From positions 1 through 49,166 of the forward strand of contig URMA01000013.1 of assembly GCA_900548875.1 (NCBI GenBank): DNA of 49,166 bases. The letters are read 5' to 3'. The notes under the pieces are model-generated. The model made no database searches and was not told the origin of the DNA. It was given only the letters and a program-made list of their open reading frames with translations. The DNA comes from an uncultured Porphyromonadaceae bacterium (GTDB lineage Bacteria; Bacteroidota; Bacteroidia; Bacteroidales; Muribaculaceae). A program made the position numbers and the translations under genes. Numbering within the stretch: position 1 is the stretch's first letter; each line of letters starts with the position of its first letter. Below, piece after piece: positions 33,158-41,181 of the stretch.

Positions 33158-35428
33158 TTGGAAACGAAAGACTATAACTCGCTGAATTTGACACCTGAAC
33201 AGGAAGACGCTCTTATTGATGAAGCCTTCCAGGATGTCTTGAACGGATATTTGAAAAGTAATCACCGCAAGAAGGTGGAAATAATCAAACGTGCCTATGC
33301 TTTTGCAAAGGACGCTCATAAGGGTATCCGCCGCCGTTCGGGCGAGCCCTATATTCTTCACCCCATTGCTGTGGCTAAGATTGTGAGCCAGGAAATAGGC
33401 TTGGGGTCTACTTCCATTTGTGCTGCCCTGCTTCATGATGTGGTGGAGGATACGGAGTATACCGTTGAGGACATTGAAATGAACTTCGGCAAAAAGATTG
33501 CTTCCATTGTCGACGGACTGACAAAGATTTCCGGTGGTATTTTTGGAGACAAGGCTTCCGTTCAGGCCGAGAATTTCCGGAAACTGCTGCTTACGATGTC
33601 GGAAGATGTGCGGGTGGTGCTGATTAAGATGGCGGACCGTCTTCACAATATGCGTACTTTGGGTTCGATGCTGCCCAGCAAGCAGTATAAGATTGCCGGC
33701 GAAACACTCTACATTTATGCGCCGCTTGCCCATCGTTTAGGTTTGTTTGCCATAAAAACCGAACTTGAGGACCTCAGTTTCAAGTACGAACATCCGGAAC
33801 AGTATGAGGCCATTCAGGAGAAAATCCGTCTTTCGGAAGAAAAGCGCAAATGTGTGTTCTCTGATTTTGCAGCGCCGATTCGGACCAAATTGGACGAAAT
33901 GGGGTTGAAATACACGATTACAGCCCGCGTGAAATCGATTTATTCCATCTGGAACAAGATGGAAAGCAAGCATATCCCGTTTGAAGAGGTTTATGACCTG
34001 TATGCCGTGCGCATTATTTTCACTTGCGATGATACCGCCAACGAGAAAAATATCTGTTGGAACATCTATTCAGCCATCACGGATATCTATAAACTGCATC
34101 CGTCGCGCACACGCGACTGGATCAGCACTCCGAAGGCAAACGGCTATCGCGCCCTTCACTTGACGGTAATGGGACCCGACGGCAATTGGGTGGAGGTGCA
34201 GATTCGGAGTGCCAAGATGGACGACATTGCCGAACGAGGCTTTGCCGCGCATTGGAAGTATAAAATCGGTGAGAGCGACGAGGAGTCGGAACTGGAGTCT
34301 TGGCTGAAAACGATTACCGACATCTTGAAAGATCCGCAGCCGGATGCCGTCGATTTTCTCGACACCATCAAGCTGAACCTTTTTGCTACTGAAATCATCG
34401 TGTTCACGCCAAAAGGCGATTTGATAACGCTTCCGAAGGATGCTACGGTGCTGGATGTGGCCTATTCGCTGCATTCCGAAATCGGTTCGCATGCCATTGC
34501 CGGAAAGGTAAACCATCGTCTGGTGCCTATTTCCTATCGCCTGCAGAGCGGCGACCAGGTGGAAGTGCTGACGTCTGCTACACAGAAACCGTCGGCCGAA
34601 TGGCTCAGCTTCATCACAACAGCGAAGGCTAAAAGCCGTTTGGAAGCGGCGTTGAAGAAGGAACGCCGGAAAATTTCCGATAAGGGTGAAGCGACGCTGG
34701 AGAAGATTATTGAAGATTATGAACTCGAGGACAAAAATCATTTCATTACGTTGCTGATGGCGCATTTCAAGTTACTTACGCGTGAGGAGCTGTATTATGC
34801 CATTGGAAGCGGACAACTGGAAGTGACCGACAGTTTGGTAAAATCCATCTGCAAGAAGCCCGGACAGGGCCTTCTCAACAAGTTGTGGCCGTTTAAGAGC
34901 AAGAAGCCGGCTTTGCCGGAGGTGGAGGAAGGCGAGAATGCCCAGCCTTCTGCCGAAAAGAAAAAAATCGACAGGAAAGCGGTCTATGTGCTGCGTACGG
35001 AAAACGGTGTGCACAACTACAAGATAGCACCCTGTTGCAACCCTATCCCCGGTGACGATGTGTTGGGCTATGTGGACGACGACGAGAATGTGATAGTGCA
35101 TAAGATGGACTGTGCCACGGCCATGCGTATCCGTAGCAGCCAGGGTAACCGTCTGGTGGCGACCCGTTGGGAAGAATCGCCGCTTACGACATCTTTCCTC
35201 GCCACGATTTCCATTCAGGGCATCGACCGCATGGGTATTTTGCAGGAATTGATTTATGAAATATCAACCAATATGTCGCTGGACATGCGCCGCTTGAACA
35301 TAGAGGCAAACGAGGGCGTTTTCACCTGTGAGCTTGTGCTGCGCGTTTCCGATGCGAACATTGTCAACCGACTTTGCCGTCAGGTGAAAAAAATAAACGG
35401 GGTGAAGTCGGCTGCCCGAACGAAATAA
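33158..35428 (+). CDS. rel: Bifunctional (p)ppGpp synthetase/hydrolase (Rel/SpoT)
   Basis: The 756-residue protein has an N-terminal HD hydrolase domain with intact H93-D94...E97-D98 (HDVVED), a synthetase domain with YDLYAVRIIF, a TGS domain (about 405-468, TLPKDATVLDVAYSLHSEIG) and a C-terminal ACT domain (about 682-756). Both activities appear present. It makes and degrades the stringent-response alarmone. The start is TTG: the upstream frame meets TAA 13 bp before it without ATG, and the next Met lies beyond residue 100, inside the HD domain. It lies 13 bp upstream of a 7TM-HD phosphodiesterase gene, so two nucleotide-second-messenger enzymes are co-transcribed. Confidence 0.96.
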   Translation: METKDYNSLNLTPEQEDALIDEAFQDVLNGYLKSNHRKKVEIIKRAYAFAKDAHKGIRRRSGEPYILHPIAVAKIVSQEIGLGSTSICAALLHDVVEDTEYTVEDIEMNFGKKIASIVDGLTKISGGIFGDKASVQAENFRKLLLTMSEDVRVVLIKMADRLHNMRTLGSMLPSKQYKIAGETLYIYAPLAHRLGLFAIKTELEDLSFKYEHPEQYEAIQEKIRLSEEKRKCVFSDFAAPIRTKLDEMGLKYTITARVKSIYSIWNKMESKHIPFEEVYDLYAVRIIFTCDDTANEKNICWNIYSAITDIYKLHPSRTRDWISTPKANGYRALHLTVMGPDGNWVEVQIRSAKMDDIAERGFAAHWKYKIGESDEESELESWLKTITDILKDPQPDAVDFLDTIKLNLFATEIIVFTPKGDLITLPKDATVLDVAYSLHSEIGSHAIAGKVNHRLVPISYRLQSGDQVEVLTSATQKPSAEWLSFITTAKAKSRLEAALKKERRKISDKGEATLEKIIEDYELEDKNHFITLLMAHFKLLTREELYYAIGSGQLEVTDSLVKSICKKPGQGLLNKLWPFKSKKPALPEVEEGENAQPSAEKKKIDRKAVYVLRTENGVHNYKIAPCCNPIPGDDVLGYVDDDENVIVHKMDCATAMRIRSSQGNRLVATRWEESPLTTSFLATISIQGIDRMGILQELIYEISTNMSLDMRRLNIEANEGVFTCELVLRVSDANIVNRLCRQVKKINGVKSAARTK

Positions 35429-35441
35429 AATTGATTGAACG

Positions 35442-37520
35442 ATGTTAGAACAACAAAAAGGATTGAAAAAGAAAACTTTATTGAGGATTCTGCTGTTTCT
35501 TGTCGCTGCTGCAGTGATAACCTACTTCGTTCCCGACAAAGACCGGAGTAATTTCCACTACAGTATAGGCAAGCCGTGGAGCTATTCGCTGCTGACGGCT
35601 CCTTTCGATATGCCGGTCATGCTCGATTCGGCAACTATAAAGGCCAAAAAGGACAGCATCGACCGTGTATTCGTGCCCTATTTCAAGGTGGACAAGAACG
35701 CTGAAAAGAATATGCTTTCCCAACTTTCCGGTACGGGAAGCGTAGAGGTGGAACGGATAAAGATGCAGTTGCAGCGACTGTTTGATCGGGGAATTGTCAG
35801 CAATGACGTTTATGCCGCGATACGGAGCAACCGCCTGCCGATGGTGTGTCTGCTTCAGGACAAGGTGGGACAGAACATTTCCACGTCGGAGATGGTTTCC
35901 GTCAGAAAAGCCTATGAATATATTGATTCTGCCCTTGCCTATTCGATGGTTGTGCAGCGTGTGAAGTTGTCGGAAATCATTGTTCCGAACATGGTGAAGG
36001 ATACGTTGACAACCAACAAGTTGCTGGAAGATGAATACCGCAATGCCATATCTCCGGCGGGAATTATCCAGCAGGGAGAGCGCATCGTCGACCGTGGTGA
36101 AATCGTGACTCCACAGACGGCCATGCTGTTGCAGACGTATGAGTCGATGATGAAGTCGCGCAGCAAGAGTACGAAGGACGTTCACTATCCGATACTTGGC
36201 TATGCGTTGGTAGTGGTGATTCTGTTGTTCCTTCTTTACGTGTTCATCAGCATGTTCCGTCCGCGTATTCTGGAAAGCAATCGGAAAATATTGTTCGTTC
36301 TGGCGATGATTACCGTCTTTACGGTCTTTTCTTTCATGCTCATGGAGCGTTTCCATGGCGGCATGTATATGTTGCCCATTGCGCTGGTCCCGATTGTGAT
36401 TGTCACATTCTTCGACTCGCGCACGGCATTCTTTGTGTCGATTGTCCAGATAATGCTTTGCAGTCTGGTGACTGAATATCATTTGGAATTCATTCTGCTT
36501 CATCTTGTTGCCTGCATTGTGGCCATTGACACCCTTCAGGAACTTTCCAAGCGTTCGCAGCTTGTGCGTACGGCCGTGTATGTGTTTGTGGTCTATTCTG
36601 TGACCTACGTTGCATTCAGCATTCTTTCCAACGGAAACATCAATTCCGTCATGCCTCGCATATTCGTGTACTTTGCCATCAATACCATTATGCTGTCGTT
36701 CGCCTATGTGATTATCTTCGTGTTTGAACGCCTGTTCGGCTTCGTCTCGAAGGTGACTTTGGTGGAACTGTCGGATGTGAACAACCCGTTGTTGCGTGAA
36801 CTGTCGGAAAAATGTCCCGGTACATTCCAACATTCTCTACAGCTTTCCAACCTCGTGTCGGAAGCTGCCCACGAAATCGGAGCAAATACGCAGCTTGCAC
36901 GTGCCGGAGCGCTCTATCACGATATCGGTAAAATGGAAAATCCGGCTTTCTTTACGGAAAACCAGCACGATGTGAATCCGCACGAGCTGATTACTCCGGA
37001 ACAGAGCGCAAAGATTGTCATCCGTCACGTGACAGATGGTATAAAGCGTGCTGAAAAGGCGAAATTGCCTGACGTTATCAAGAATTTCATTTTGGAACAT
37101 CATGGCAAGAGCCTGGCAAAATATTTCTATACTACGGCTTGTAATGCCAACGGAGGTGAGCCGGTCGATCCAGCTCCTTATACCTATCCCGGCCCGAATC
37201 CGCAGAGCAAGGAAACGGCTATCTTAATGATGGCGGATGCTACGGAAGCCGCCTCCCGAAGTTTGAAGGAATATAACGACGAAACGATTTCCAATCTTGT
37301 CAACAAGATTATTGACGGACAGATCGCTCAGGGGCTGATGAAGGATTCTCCCCTCAGTTTCCGCGATGTGGAGACTGTCAAGAAAGTGTTCATTTCGCGT
37401 TTGCGTACCATGTATCATACGCGTGTCTCCTACCCTGAACTTATCAAGAAGGAAAATAAGGACAACAAGGGCAGCGAAGCTCCGACGGCGCAGAACACGA
37501 CAGAAAACGAAAAAAAATAA
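35442..37520 (+). CDS. 7TM-HD phosphohydrolase, PgpH-like c-di-AMP phosphodiesterase
   Basis: The 692-residue protein has an N-terminal helix (about 10-29), an extracytoplasmic 7TM-HDED domain (about 40-245), a bundle of seven membrane helices (about 250-435) and a cytoplasmic HD domain. The HD domain contains TFQHS, YHDIGK, a later IRHV and EHHGKS, the complete metal-binding set. Members such as Listeria PgpH hydrolyse cyclic di-AMP, and that enzyme is inhibited by (p)ppGpp (established knowledge). It follows rel by 13 bp, consistent with such coupling. The tail is lysine- and asparagine-rich. Activity on c-di-AMP is inferred from family membership. Confidence 0.92.
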   Translation: MLEQQKGLKKKTLLRILLFLVAAAVITYFVPDKDRSNFHYSIGKPWSYSLLTAPFDMPVMLDSATIKAKKDSIDRVFVPYFKVDKNAEKNMLSQLSGTGSVEVERIKMQLQRLFDRGIVSNDVYAAIRSNRLPMVCLLQDKVGQNISTSEMVSVRKAYEYIDSALAYSMVVQRVKLSEIIVPNMVKDTLTTNKLLEDEYRNAISPAGIIQQGERIVDRGEIVTPQTAMLLQTYESMMKSRSKSTKDVHYPILGYALVVVILLFLLYVFISMFRPRILESNRKILFVLAMITVFTVFSFMLMERFHGGMYMLPIALVPIVIVTFFDSRTAFFVSIVQIMLCSLVTEYHLEFILLHLVACIVAIDTLQELSKRSQLVRTAVYVFVVYSVTYVAFSILSNGNINSVMPRIFVYFAINTIMLSFAYVIIFVFERLFGFVSKVTLVELSDVNNPLLRELSEKCPGTFQHSLQLSNLVSEAAHEIGANTQLARAGALYHDIGKMENPAFFTENQHDVNPHELITPEQSAKIVIRHVTDGIKRAEKAKLPDVIKNFILEHHGKSLAKYFYTTACNANGGEPVDPAPYTYPGPNPQSKETAILMMADATEAASRSLKEYNDETISNLVNKIIDGQIAQGLMKDSPLSFRDVETVKKVFISRLRTMYHTRVSYPELIKKENKDNKGSEAPTAQNTTENEKK

Positions 37521-37535
37521 ATATTGCCGTAATGG

Positions 37536-37581
37536 AACAACGGGGAATGTGTCAAACATGAGTGGCACGTTCCCCGTTGTT
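37536..37581. terminator. Bidirectional hairpin overlapping the end of the LPS-kinase-like gene
   Basis: Positions 37536-37551 and 37566-37581 pair over 16 bp with one G:T pair and a 14-nt loop. The right arm and loop are the last ten codons, including the stop, of the convergent kinase-like gene (ending at 37552). T-runs are weak on both sides. Confidence 0.7.
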
Positions 37582-38361
37582 GTTTGTATCTGATAGTTGT
37601 GTAAACTGATTATGTTTTCCAATCAATTTCTTCAGCTTGCGGTGGCGGGCTTTTTCGGCGTGATAGGCGCGTAATTTGCCTACGGCTATATCTTCCATCA
37701 TTTTTTCGTCCAAATGCGCTGCACGGGCGTATTCTCGCCCCACACGGGCTGTTTCTTCTTCGCTGTCGATGTTGAGGCTGCGGAAATTGTTGTAGAGCGT
37801 GTTCTTGTCGTGTACGCCAAAGCGCATGCGGTTGATGTCGACCAGTTTGAAATGGTAGACGCCATTGTCGACGGTAAACAGTATATTGCCCGGCGAGAAA
37901 TCGCGGTGATAGATGCCTTTTTGATGGAGTTCAAACATGAATGCACCCAAGGCTTTGACCATGTTTCGGTAGTCCGGCACTTCGGTTTCCCAATGGCGGA
38001 TAATGCTGCCTTTGTCCATGCGGCAGATATAGTAGCTTTCTTTCAGCAATCCGCCTTCATAGTTCTCGATATAGGCGATGGGTTCGGGCGTCCCAATCCC
38101 CAATTCTTCCAGCCGCAGGGCGTTTTCGTACGACCGTTTGGCTTTGCCTGCCCGCAGGTAGGTATAGACAAAGCGGTTGAGCAATGCCGGAACATGAAAG
38201 CATTTTACGGTGACTTCCATATTCTCCAACGGGAGACGGTAGATGATGTTTCTTCCCTTGTAGATTACCGTCCCTTCCTTTGACACTTTTCCCGGAAGTT
38301 TTTCGACGAGCGGGGCAAGGTTCTGAAATTTGGGGTTGATGACGATTTTTCGTTTGCTCAT
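37552..38361 (-). CDS. Lipopolysaccharide kinase (InaA/KdkA)-like protein
   Basis: The 269-residue protein has the LPS-kinase variant of the protein kinase fold. It has a nucleotide-binding N-lobe with VTVKCFH, the catalytic loop YHRDFSPGNILF at about 154-165, and LVDINRMRFG in the metal-binding place of DFG. InaA/WaaP/KdkA enzymes phosphorylate core sugars (heptose or Kdo) of lipopolysaccharide at the inner membrane. The basic C-terminal tail (AYHAEKARHRKLKKL) may bind membrane. It starts 19 bp after the cdd stop and is probably co-transcribed. Its final codons form half of a convergent terminator hairpin. The true phosphate acceptor is unknown. Confidence 0.88.
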   Translation of the reverse strand: MSKRKIVINPKFQNLAPLVEKLPGKVSKEGTVIYKGRNIIYRLPLENMEVTVKCFHVPALLNRFVYTYLRAGKAKRSYENALRLEELGIGTPEPIAYIENYEGGLLKESYYICRMDKGSIIRHWETEVPDYRNMVKALGAFMFELHQKGIYHRDFSPGNILFTVDNGVYHFKLVDINRMRFGVHDKNTLYNNFRSLNIDSEEETARVGREYARAAHLDEKMMEDIAVGKLRAYHAEKARHRKLKKLIGKHNQFTQLSDTNNNGERATHV

Positions 38362-38380
38362 GGAAACGCTCGGCGACAGA

Positions 38381-38851
38381 TTAAAGTGAATCGAACTGCA
38401 GCGGGAGCAAATCCTTCACGCCGTTTACAACATACACTTTGTCCTTGCCGTAAAGATAGATTTTGATGGGTGTTCCGCCCAACTTTTCGTATTCGAGGAT
38501 GGCTTGGCGGCATGCTCCGCATGGAGTTACCGGGTTTTTGATGAAGTCGCCGTTCTGCCATGCTGCTATGGCCAGTTTCTCAAATTTTGCGTCGGGATAT
38601 TTTGAGTGGGCATAAAAAATGGTGGTGCGCTCGGCGCATGTTCCTGACGGGAAAGCCACATTTTCCTGATTCGAACCGCCTACAATTTTCCCGTTGGAGA
38701 GAAGCAGAGCCGCTCCTACATGGAATTTGCTGTAGGGAGCATACGACTTTTCAGTCATGGCCTTGGCTTTGTCGACTAAAATTTTATCCTCTTCAACAAG
38801 TTCGTTGTAATCATAAACTTGTATATTTGTAACAATCTTTAGTTCTTTCAT
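38381..38851 (-). CDS. cdd: Cytidine deaminase
   Basis: The 156-residue protein has the homotetrameric cytidine deaminase signature. TCAER carries zinc ligand C72 and catalytic E74, and PCGACRQ carries C111 and C114. It converts (deoxy)cytidine to (deoxy)uridine in pyrimidine salvage. It is about 20 residues longer than the shortest family members because of an N-terminal extension. Its ATG lies only 2 bp from the divergent ATG at 38854, so its promoter (TATATTTG on the minus strand, 38871-38878) must lie within the neighbour's signal-peptide codons. Confidence 0.94.
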   Translation of the reverse strand: MKELKIVTNIQVYDYNELVEEDKILVDKAKAMTEKSYAPYSKFHVGAALLLSNGKIVGGSNQENVAFPSGTCAERTTIFYAHSKYPDAKFEKLAIAAWQNGDFIKNPVTPCGACRQAILEYEKLGGTPIKIYLYGKDKVYVVNGVKDLLPLQFDSL

Positions 38852-38878
38852 ATATGCTGACTCATTTATGCAAATATA
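38822..38878. promoter_or_regulatory. Crossed divergent promoters of cdd and the GH73 gene
   Basis: TATATTTG occurs on the plus strand at 38822-38829 (24 bp before the ATG at 38854) and on the minus strand at 38871-38878 (19 bp before the cdd ATG at 38851). Each lies inside the coding start of the other gene. The minus-strand element has a -33 TTG at 22-bp spacing; the plus-strand element has none that is clear. Confidence 0.5.
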
Positions 38879-39831
38879 ATACTTATTTTCAGAAAACAGG
38901 CAACTTGCTGATTTTTCTTGCCTTATTTTTGTTTTCTTCGGCAGTCCCGGTGCATGCCCAGTCGATGGACTATCTGATGTATATTGAACAATATAGCGAA
39001 ACGGCAGTGCGCCATCAGCAGGAATACGGCATTCCGGCCAGTATCACGCTGGCACAGGGGTTGCTGGAAAGCGGTGCCGGAAAGTCGCGTCTGGCGGTTG
39101 AGGGCAACAATCATTTCGGAATCAAGTGCCATTCGACATGGAAGGGCGACGTGATACATGCCGACGACGATGAACTGAACGAATGTTTCCGAAAATATGA
39201 CGATGCCGCAGAGTCGTTCGAGGACCATGCGCGTTTTCTGATGAAGAAGCGTTATGCCCCACTGTTTGAATTGGACCCTACCGACTATAAAGGCTGGGCA
39301 AATGGGTTGAAAAAATGCGGCTATGCCACAGATCCCTCCTATGCATCCAAGCTGATAAACATCATAGAAACGTATGAGCTGTATGTCTATGACACCGGAC
39401 AGCCTATCATTGCGAAGCGGAAAAAATTGCAGGGCGACGAAACATTGGAGCATTCCATAGATATGGACATTATCAACGAGTTCAAGCTGATACACAAGAT
39501 GCGGAGAAAGTGGGGATTGTATTATGTCACTGTATACGAGGGAGATACTTATGACGCCATTGCGGATGAATTCGGTATCAAGAAGCGCCGTTTGCTTTCG
39601 TTCAACGACCTTGGCCGTCGCGATGAAATGCTGGAGCCCGGCTCCATGCTCTATCTGGAAGAAAAGAACGACTGCGTGGAAACCGGTCCGGAGACCTACA
39701 AGGTGAAAAAGGGTGATACTCCCTACTCCATTGCTCAGGAACACGGCATCAAGCTGGAATCGTTCCTGAAAATGAACGGCCTTGAAGCCGACGACCGCCT
39801 GCGCGTAGGCAAAAAGCTCCGCTTGCGATAA
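38854..39831 (+). CDS. Secreted glucosaminidase (GH73) with LysM domains
   Basis: The 325-residue protein has a signal peptide (hydrophobic at about 17-32, cleavage near HAQS at 36), a glucosaminidase domain (about 40-180) with QGLLESGAGKSRLA carrying the catalytic Glu, and NNHFGIKC. Two LysM modules follow, a divergent one (about 228-275) and a clear one (about 281-325, YKVKKGDTPYSIAQEHGI). It should cleave peptidoglycan beta-1,4-N-acetylglucosaminyl bonds, with LysM holding it to the wall. The ATG at 38854 is unusually close to the divergent cdd start, but the next Met lies after the signal peptide, so an ATG-initiated shorter form would not be exported. Confidence 0.93.
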   Translation: MLTHLCKYNTYFQKTGNLLIFLALFLFSSAVPVHAQSMDYLMYIEQYSETAVRHQQEYGIPASITLAQGLLESGAGKSRLAVEGNNHFGIKCHSTWKGDVIHADDDELNECFRKYDDAAESFEDHARFLMKKRYAPLFELDPTDYKGWANGLKKCGYATDPSYASKLINIIETYELYVYDTGQPIIAKRKKLQGDETLEHSIDMDIINEFKLIHKMRRKWGLYYVTVYEGDTYDAIADEFGIKKRRLLSFNDLGRRDEMLEPGSMLYLEEKNDCVETGPETYKVKKGDTPYSIAQEHGIKLESFLKMNGLEADDRLRVGKKLRLR

Positions 39832-39905
39832 GAATTTAGGTGTATTTTTAGAATATTGAATTGTCTGATTTTTATAAAAATGGATGACATAATATAAAAA
39901 ACTAC

Positions 39906-39913
39906 TATATTTG
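39906..39913 (+). promoter_or_regulatory. -7 element before the structured RNA
   Basis: TATATTTG fits TAnnTTTG. Transcription would start near 39918-39922, just before the structured segment. The -33 element is weak. Confidence 0.4.
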
Positions 39914-39917
39914 CATT

Positions 39918-40140
39918 TGGATGGGAAAAATCCAATCCAATACATAGAGAAAAAGAAGCGTTATGCTAGTCTTGTTGTTGAAAACGTAGGAAATTTTCAA
40001 ATGAGCAAAGATGGCATAGTGGTTCTCACGCATAAGCGTGGGCTGCTATTTCTATATCTGCTCATTAGGTTTTCCTACGACCTTCAACAAAGATGTGGTA
40101 TTGCAGTTCCACGCTTTGGTATTTTATAAAAATCTTTTTT
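39918..40140 (+). ncRNA. Putative highly structured non-coding RNA
   Basis: The segment folds into one long rod. Perfect or near-perfect stems nest as follows: 39975-39982/40083-40090, 39985-39993/40071-40079, 40000-40007/40059-40066, 40010-40012/40056-40058, 40016-40022/40043-40049 (with two G:T pairs) and 40025-40031/40036-40042 closing on an ATAA tetraloop. An outer AAGCGT (39956-39961) can pair with ACGCTT (40111-40116). A -7 promoter element lies just upstream and T-rich sequence (TTTTATAAAAATCTTTTTT) just downstream, so the ends are estimates. The only reading frame across it (39911-40129) has no ribosome-binding context or family resemblance and is probably chance. It could be a trans-acting RNA, a 6S-like or 5'-leader regulator of the following lipoprotein, or a remnant of a mobile element. 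I know of no family I can name with confidence. Confidence 0.6.
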
Positions 40141-40272
40141 AGGAACTGGGAAAAGAAAAACACATTAAATGTTATGAATTACCGTCTAGCAAAAAGAGCA
40201 TGATTGCATGTTTCATTAATTGTCTTTTGTGATTTAAAACCTTAAGTATTATTTTATTAAAACCAGATTTTT

Positions 40273-41109
40273 ATGAGAACTACAAAAATTTTAATCTTAT
40301 CTTTTTTATCAATCGTATTCGTAAGTTGTGGTGAATTTTCTGATGAGGAAGAAGAAGTTATTAAAAACGGACGACTTTATAATGAGGCTATAGCTTCAGA
40401 GTTCTATGACACATTTATTGATTATTGGAATGATGTCATTTATGAAGAATTGGAAACAGTAGTCGATGACTTTGGTGATCAAACGTCGGACAATATTTCA
40501 ACTATATATTCATTTTTTGGAAATGATTTTTTTACAGATATGATGGTAGAAGCTCAAGAAAAGAAAGCAGCAAGATTGGATTCTATTACAGAATCTTTCA
40601 ATAAGTATTATGAAGAAACTGTAAGAACTATACAATCTCGAATTGGGACAAAAGGGTTACAATCTACTGTTAGCAGTATAAATATAGCAATTGAAAATTT
40701 TGAAAAAGGAGAGAATAAAAAGGATGAAAATATAGGTGGAACATTATTTGGAGGTATTATTATTGGTCCATTAAGGGGATATATTCCTGATGTTGTAACT
40801 AATTACACTTTAGAAACAGTATCTTGGAATCAATATTGCCAGGATATTGTGAATAAGGGTACAGCCCAACATTGTCAGTATGTAGTGTTGAAACTAATGC
40901 AAAGTTGGTTAAATAAGAAAACAAAGGATAATATAACAGTAGTATATTGTGCTCCTATTGAAGATTCTATTAATTCTTATCTTGTAGGCTATTCCAACCA
41001 TAGGGCTTTCCAAATTACGTTTTTAAGGAATGATCCGGAAAAATGTAAATTTGAATGGCAAGAGATGGTATATGACTCTGCGAATGTTGGAATCAATTAC
41101 CTAGATTAA
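40273..41109 (+). CDS. Orphan lipoprotein, probably surface-exposed
   Basis: I do not recognise this 278-residue protein. It has a lipoprotein signal peptide with VSC and the acceptor cysteine at 19, followed by GEFSDEEEEV. An acidic cluster just after the cysteine is the known Bacteroidetes signal for transport to the cell surface. The mature part is mainly helical and acidic up to about 150, then has a glycine patch (GGTLFGGIIIGPLRGYI, about 156-172) and a more beta-rich end. Codon use is distinctly AT-rich (many AAA, ATA, AGA, TTA) compared with all neighbours, which suggests recent acquisition. It lies 130 bp after the structured RNA and has a near-perfect terminator behind it. Confidence 0.8.
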   Translation: MRTTKILILSFLSIVFVSCGEFSDEEEEVIKNGRLYNEAIASEFYDTFIDYWNDVIYEELETVVDDFGDQTSDNISTIYSFFGNDFFTDMMVEAQEKKAARLDSITESFNKYYEETVRTIQSRIGTKGLQSTVSSINIAIENFEKGENKKDENIGGTLFGGIIIGPLRGYIPDVVTNYTLETVSWNQYCQDIVNKGTAQHCQYVVLKLMQSWLNKKTKDNITVVYCAPIEDSINSYLVGYSNHRAFQITFLRNDPEKCKFEWQEMVYDSANVGINYLD

Positions 41110-41162
41110 AATAAAGAAACTGCGGCATACCCTCATTGTGGACATGCCGCAGTTTCTTTATT
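41110..41162. terminator. Bidirectional terminator with 19-bp perfect stem
   Basis: Positions 41110-41128 and 41144-41162 are exact reverse complements with a 15-nt loop. The stem base is A/T-rich (AATAAAGAAA / TTTCTTTATT), so it serves both the lipoprotein gene and the convergent T9SS gene. Confidence 0.88.
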
Positions 41163-41181
41163 CAAAAGTCTGGATTGCAGG

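Noticed and set aside
35478..36833. A 451-residue minus-strand frame opposite the 7TM-HD gene
   Set aside because: His-rich shadow; the plus strand encodes a full 7TM-HD protein.
39911..40129. A 72-residue frame across the structured RNA
   Set aside because: It runs through all the nested stems, begins inside the promoter element, and resembles no family. The nested pairing explains the sequence better.
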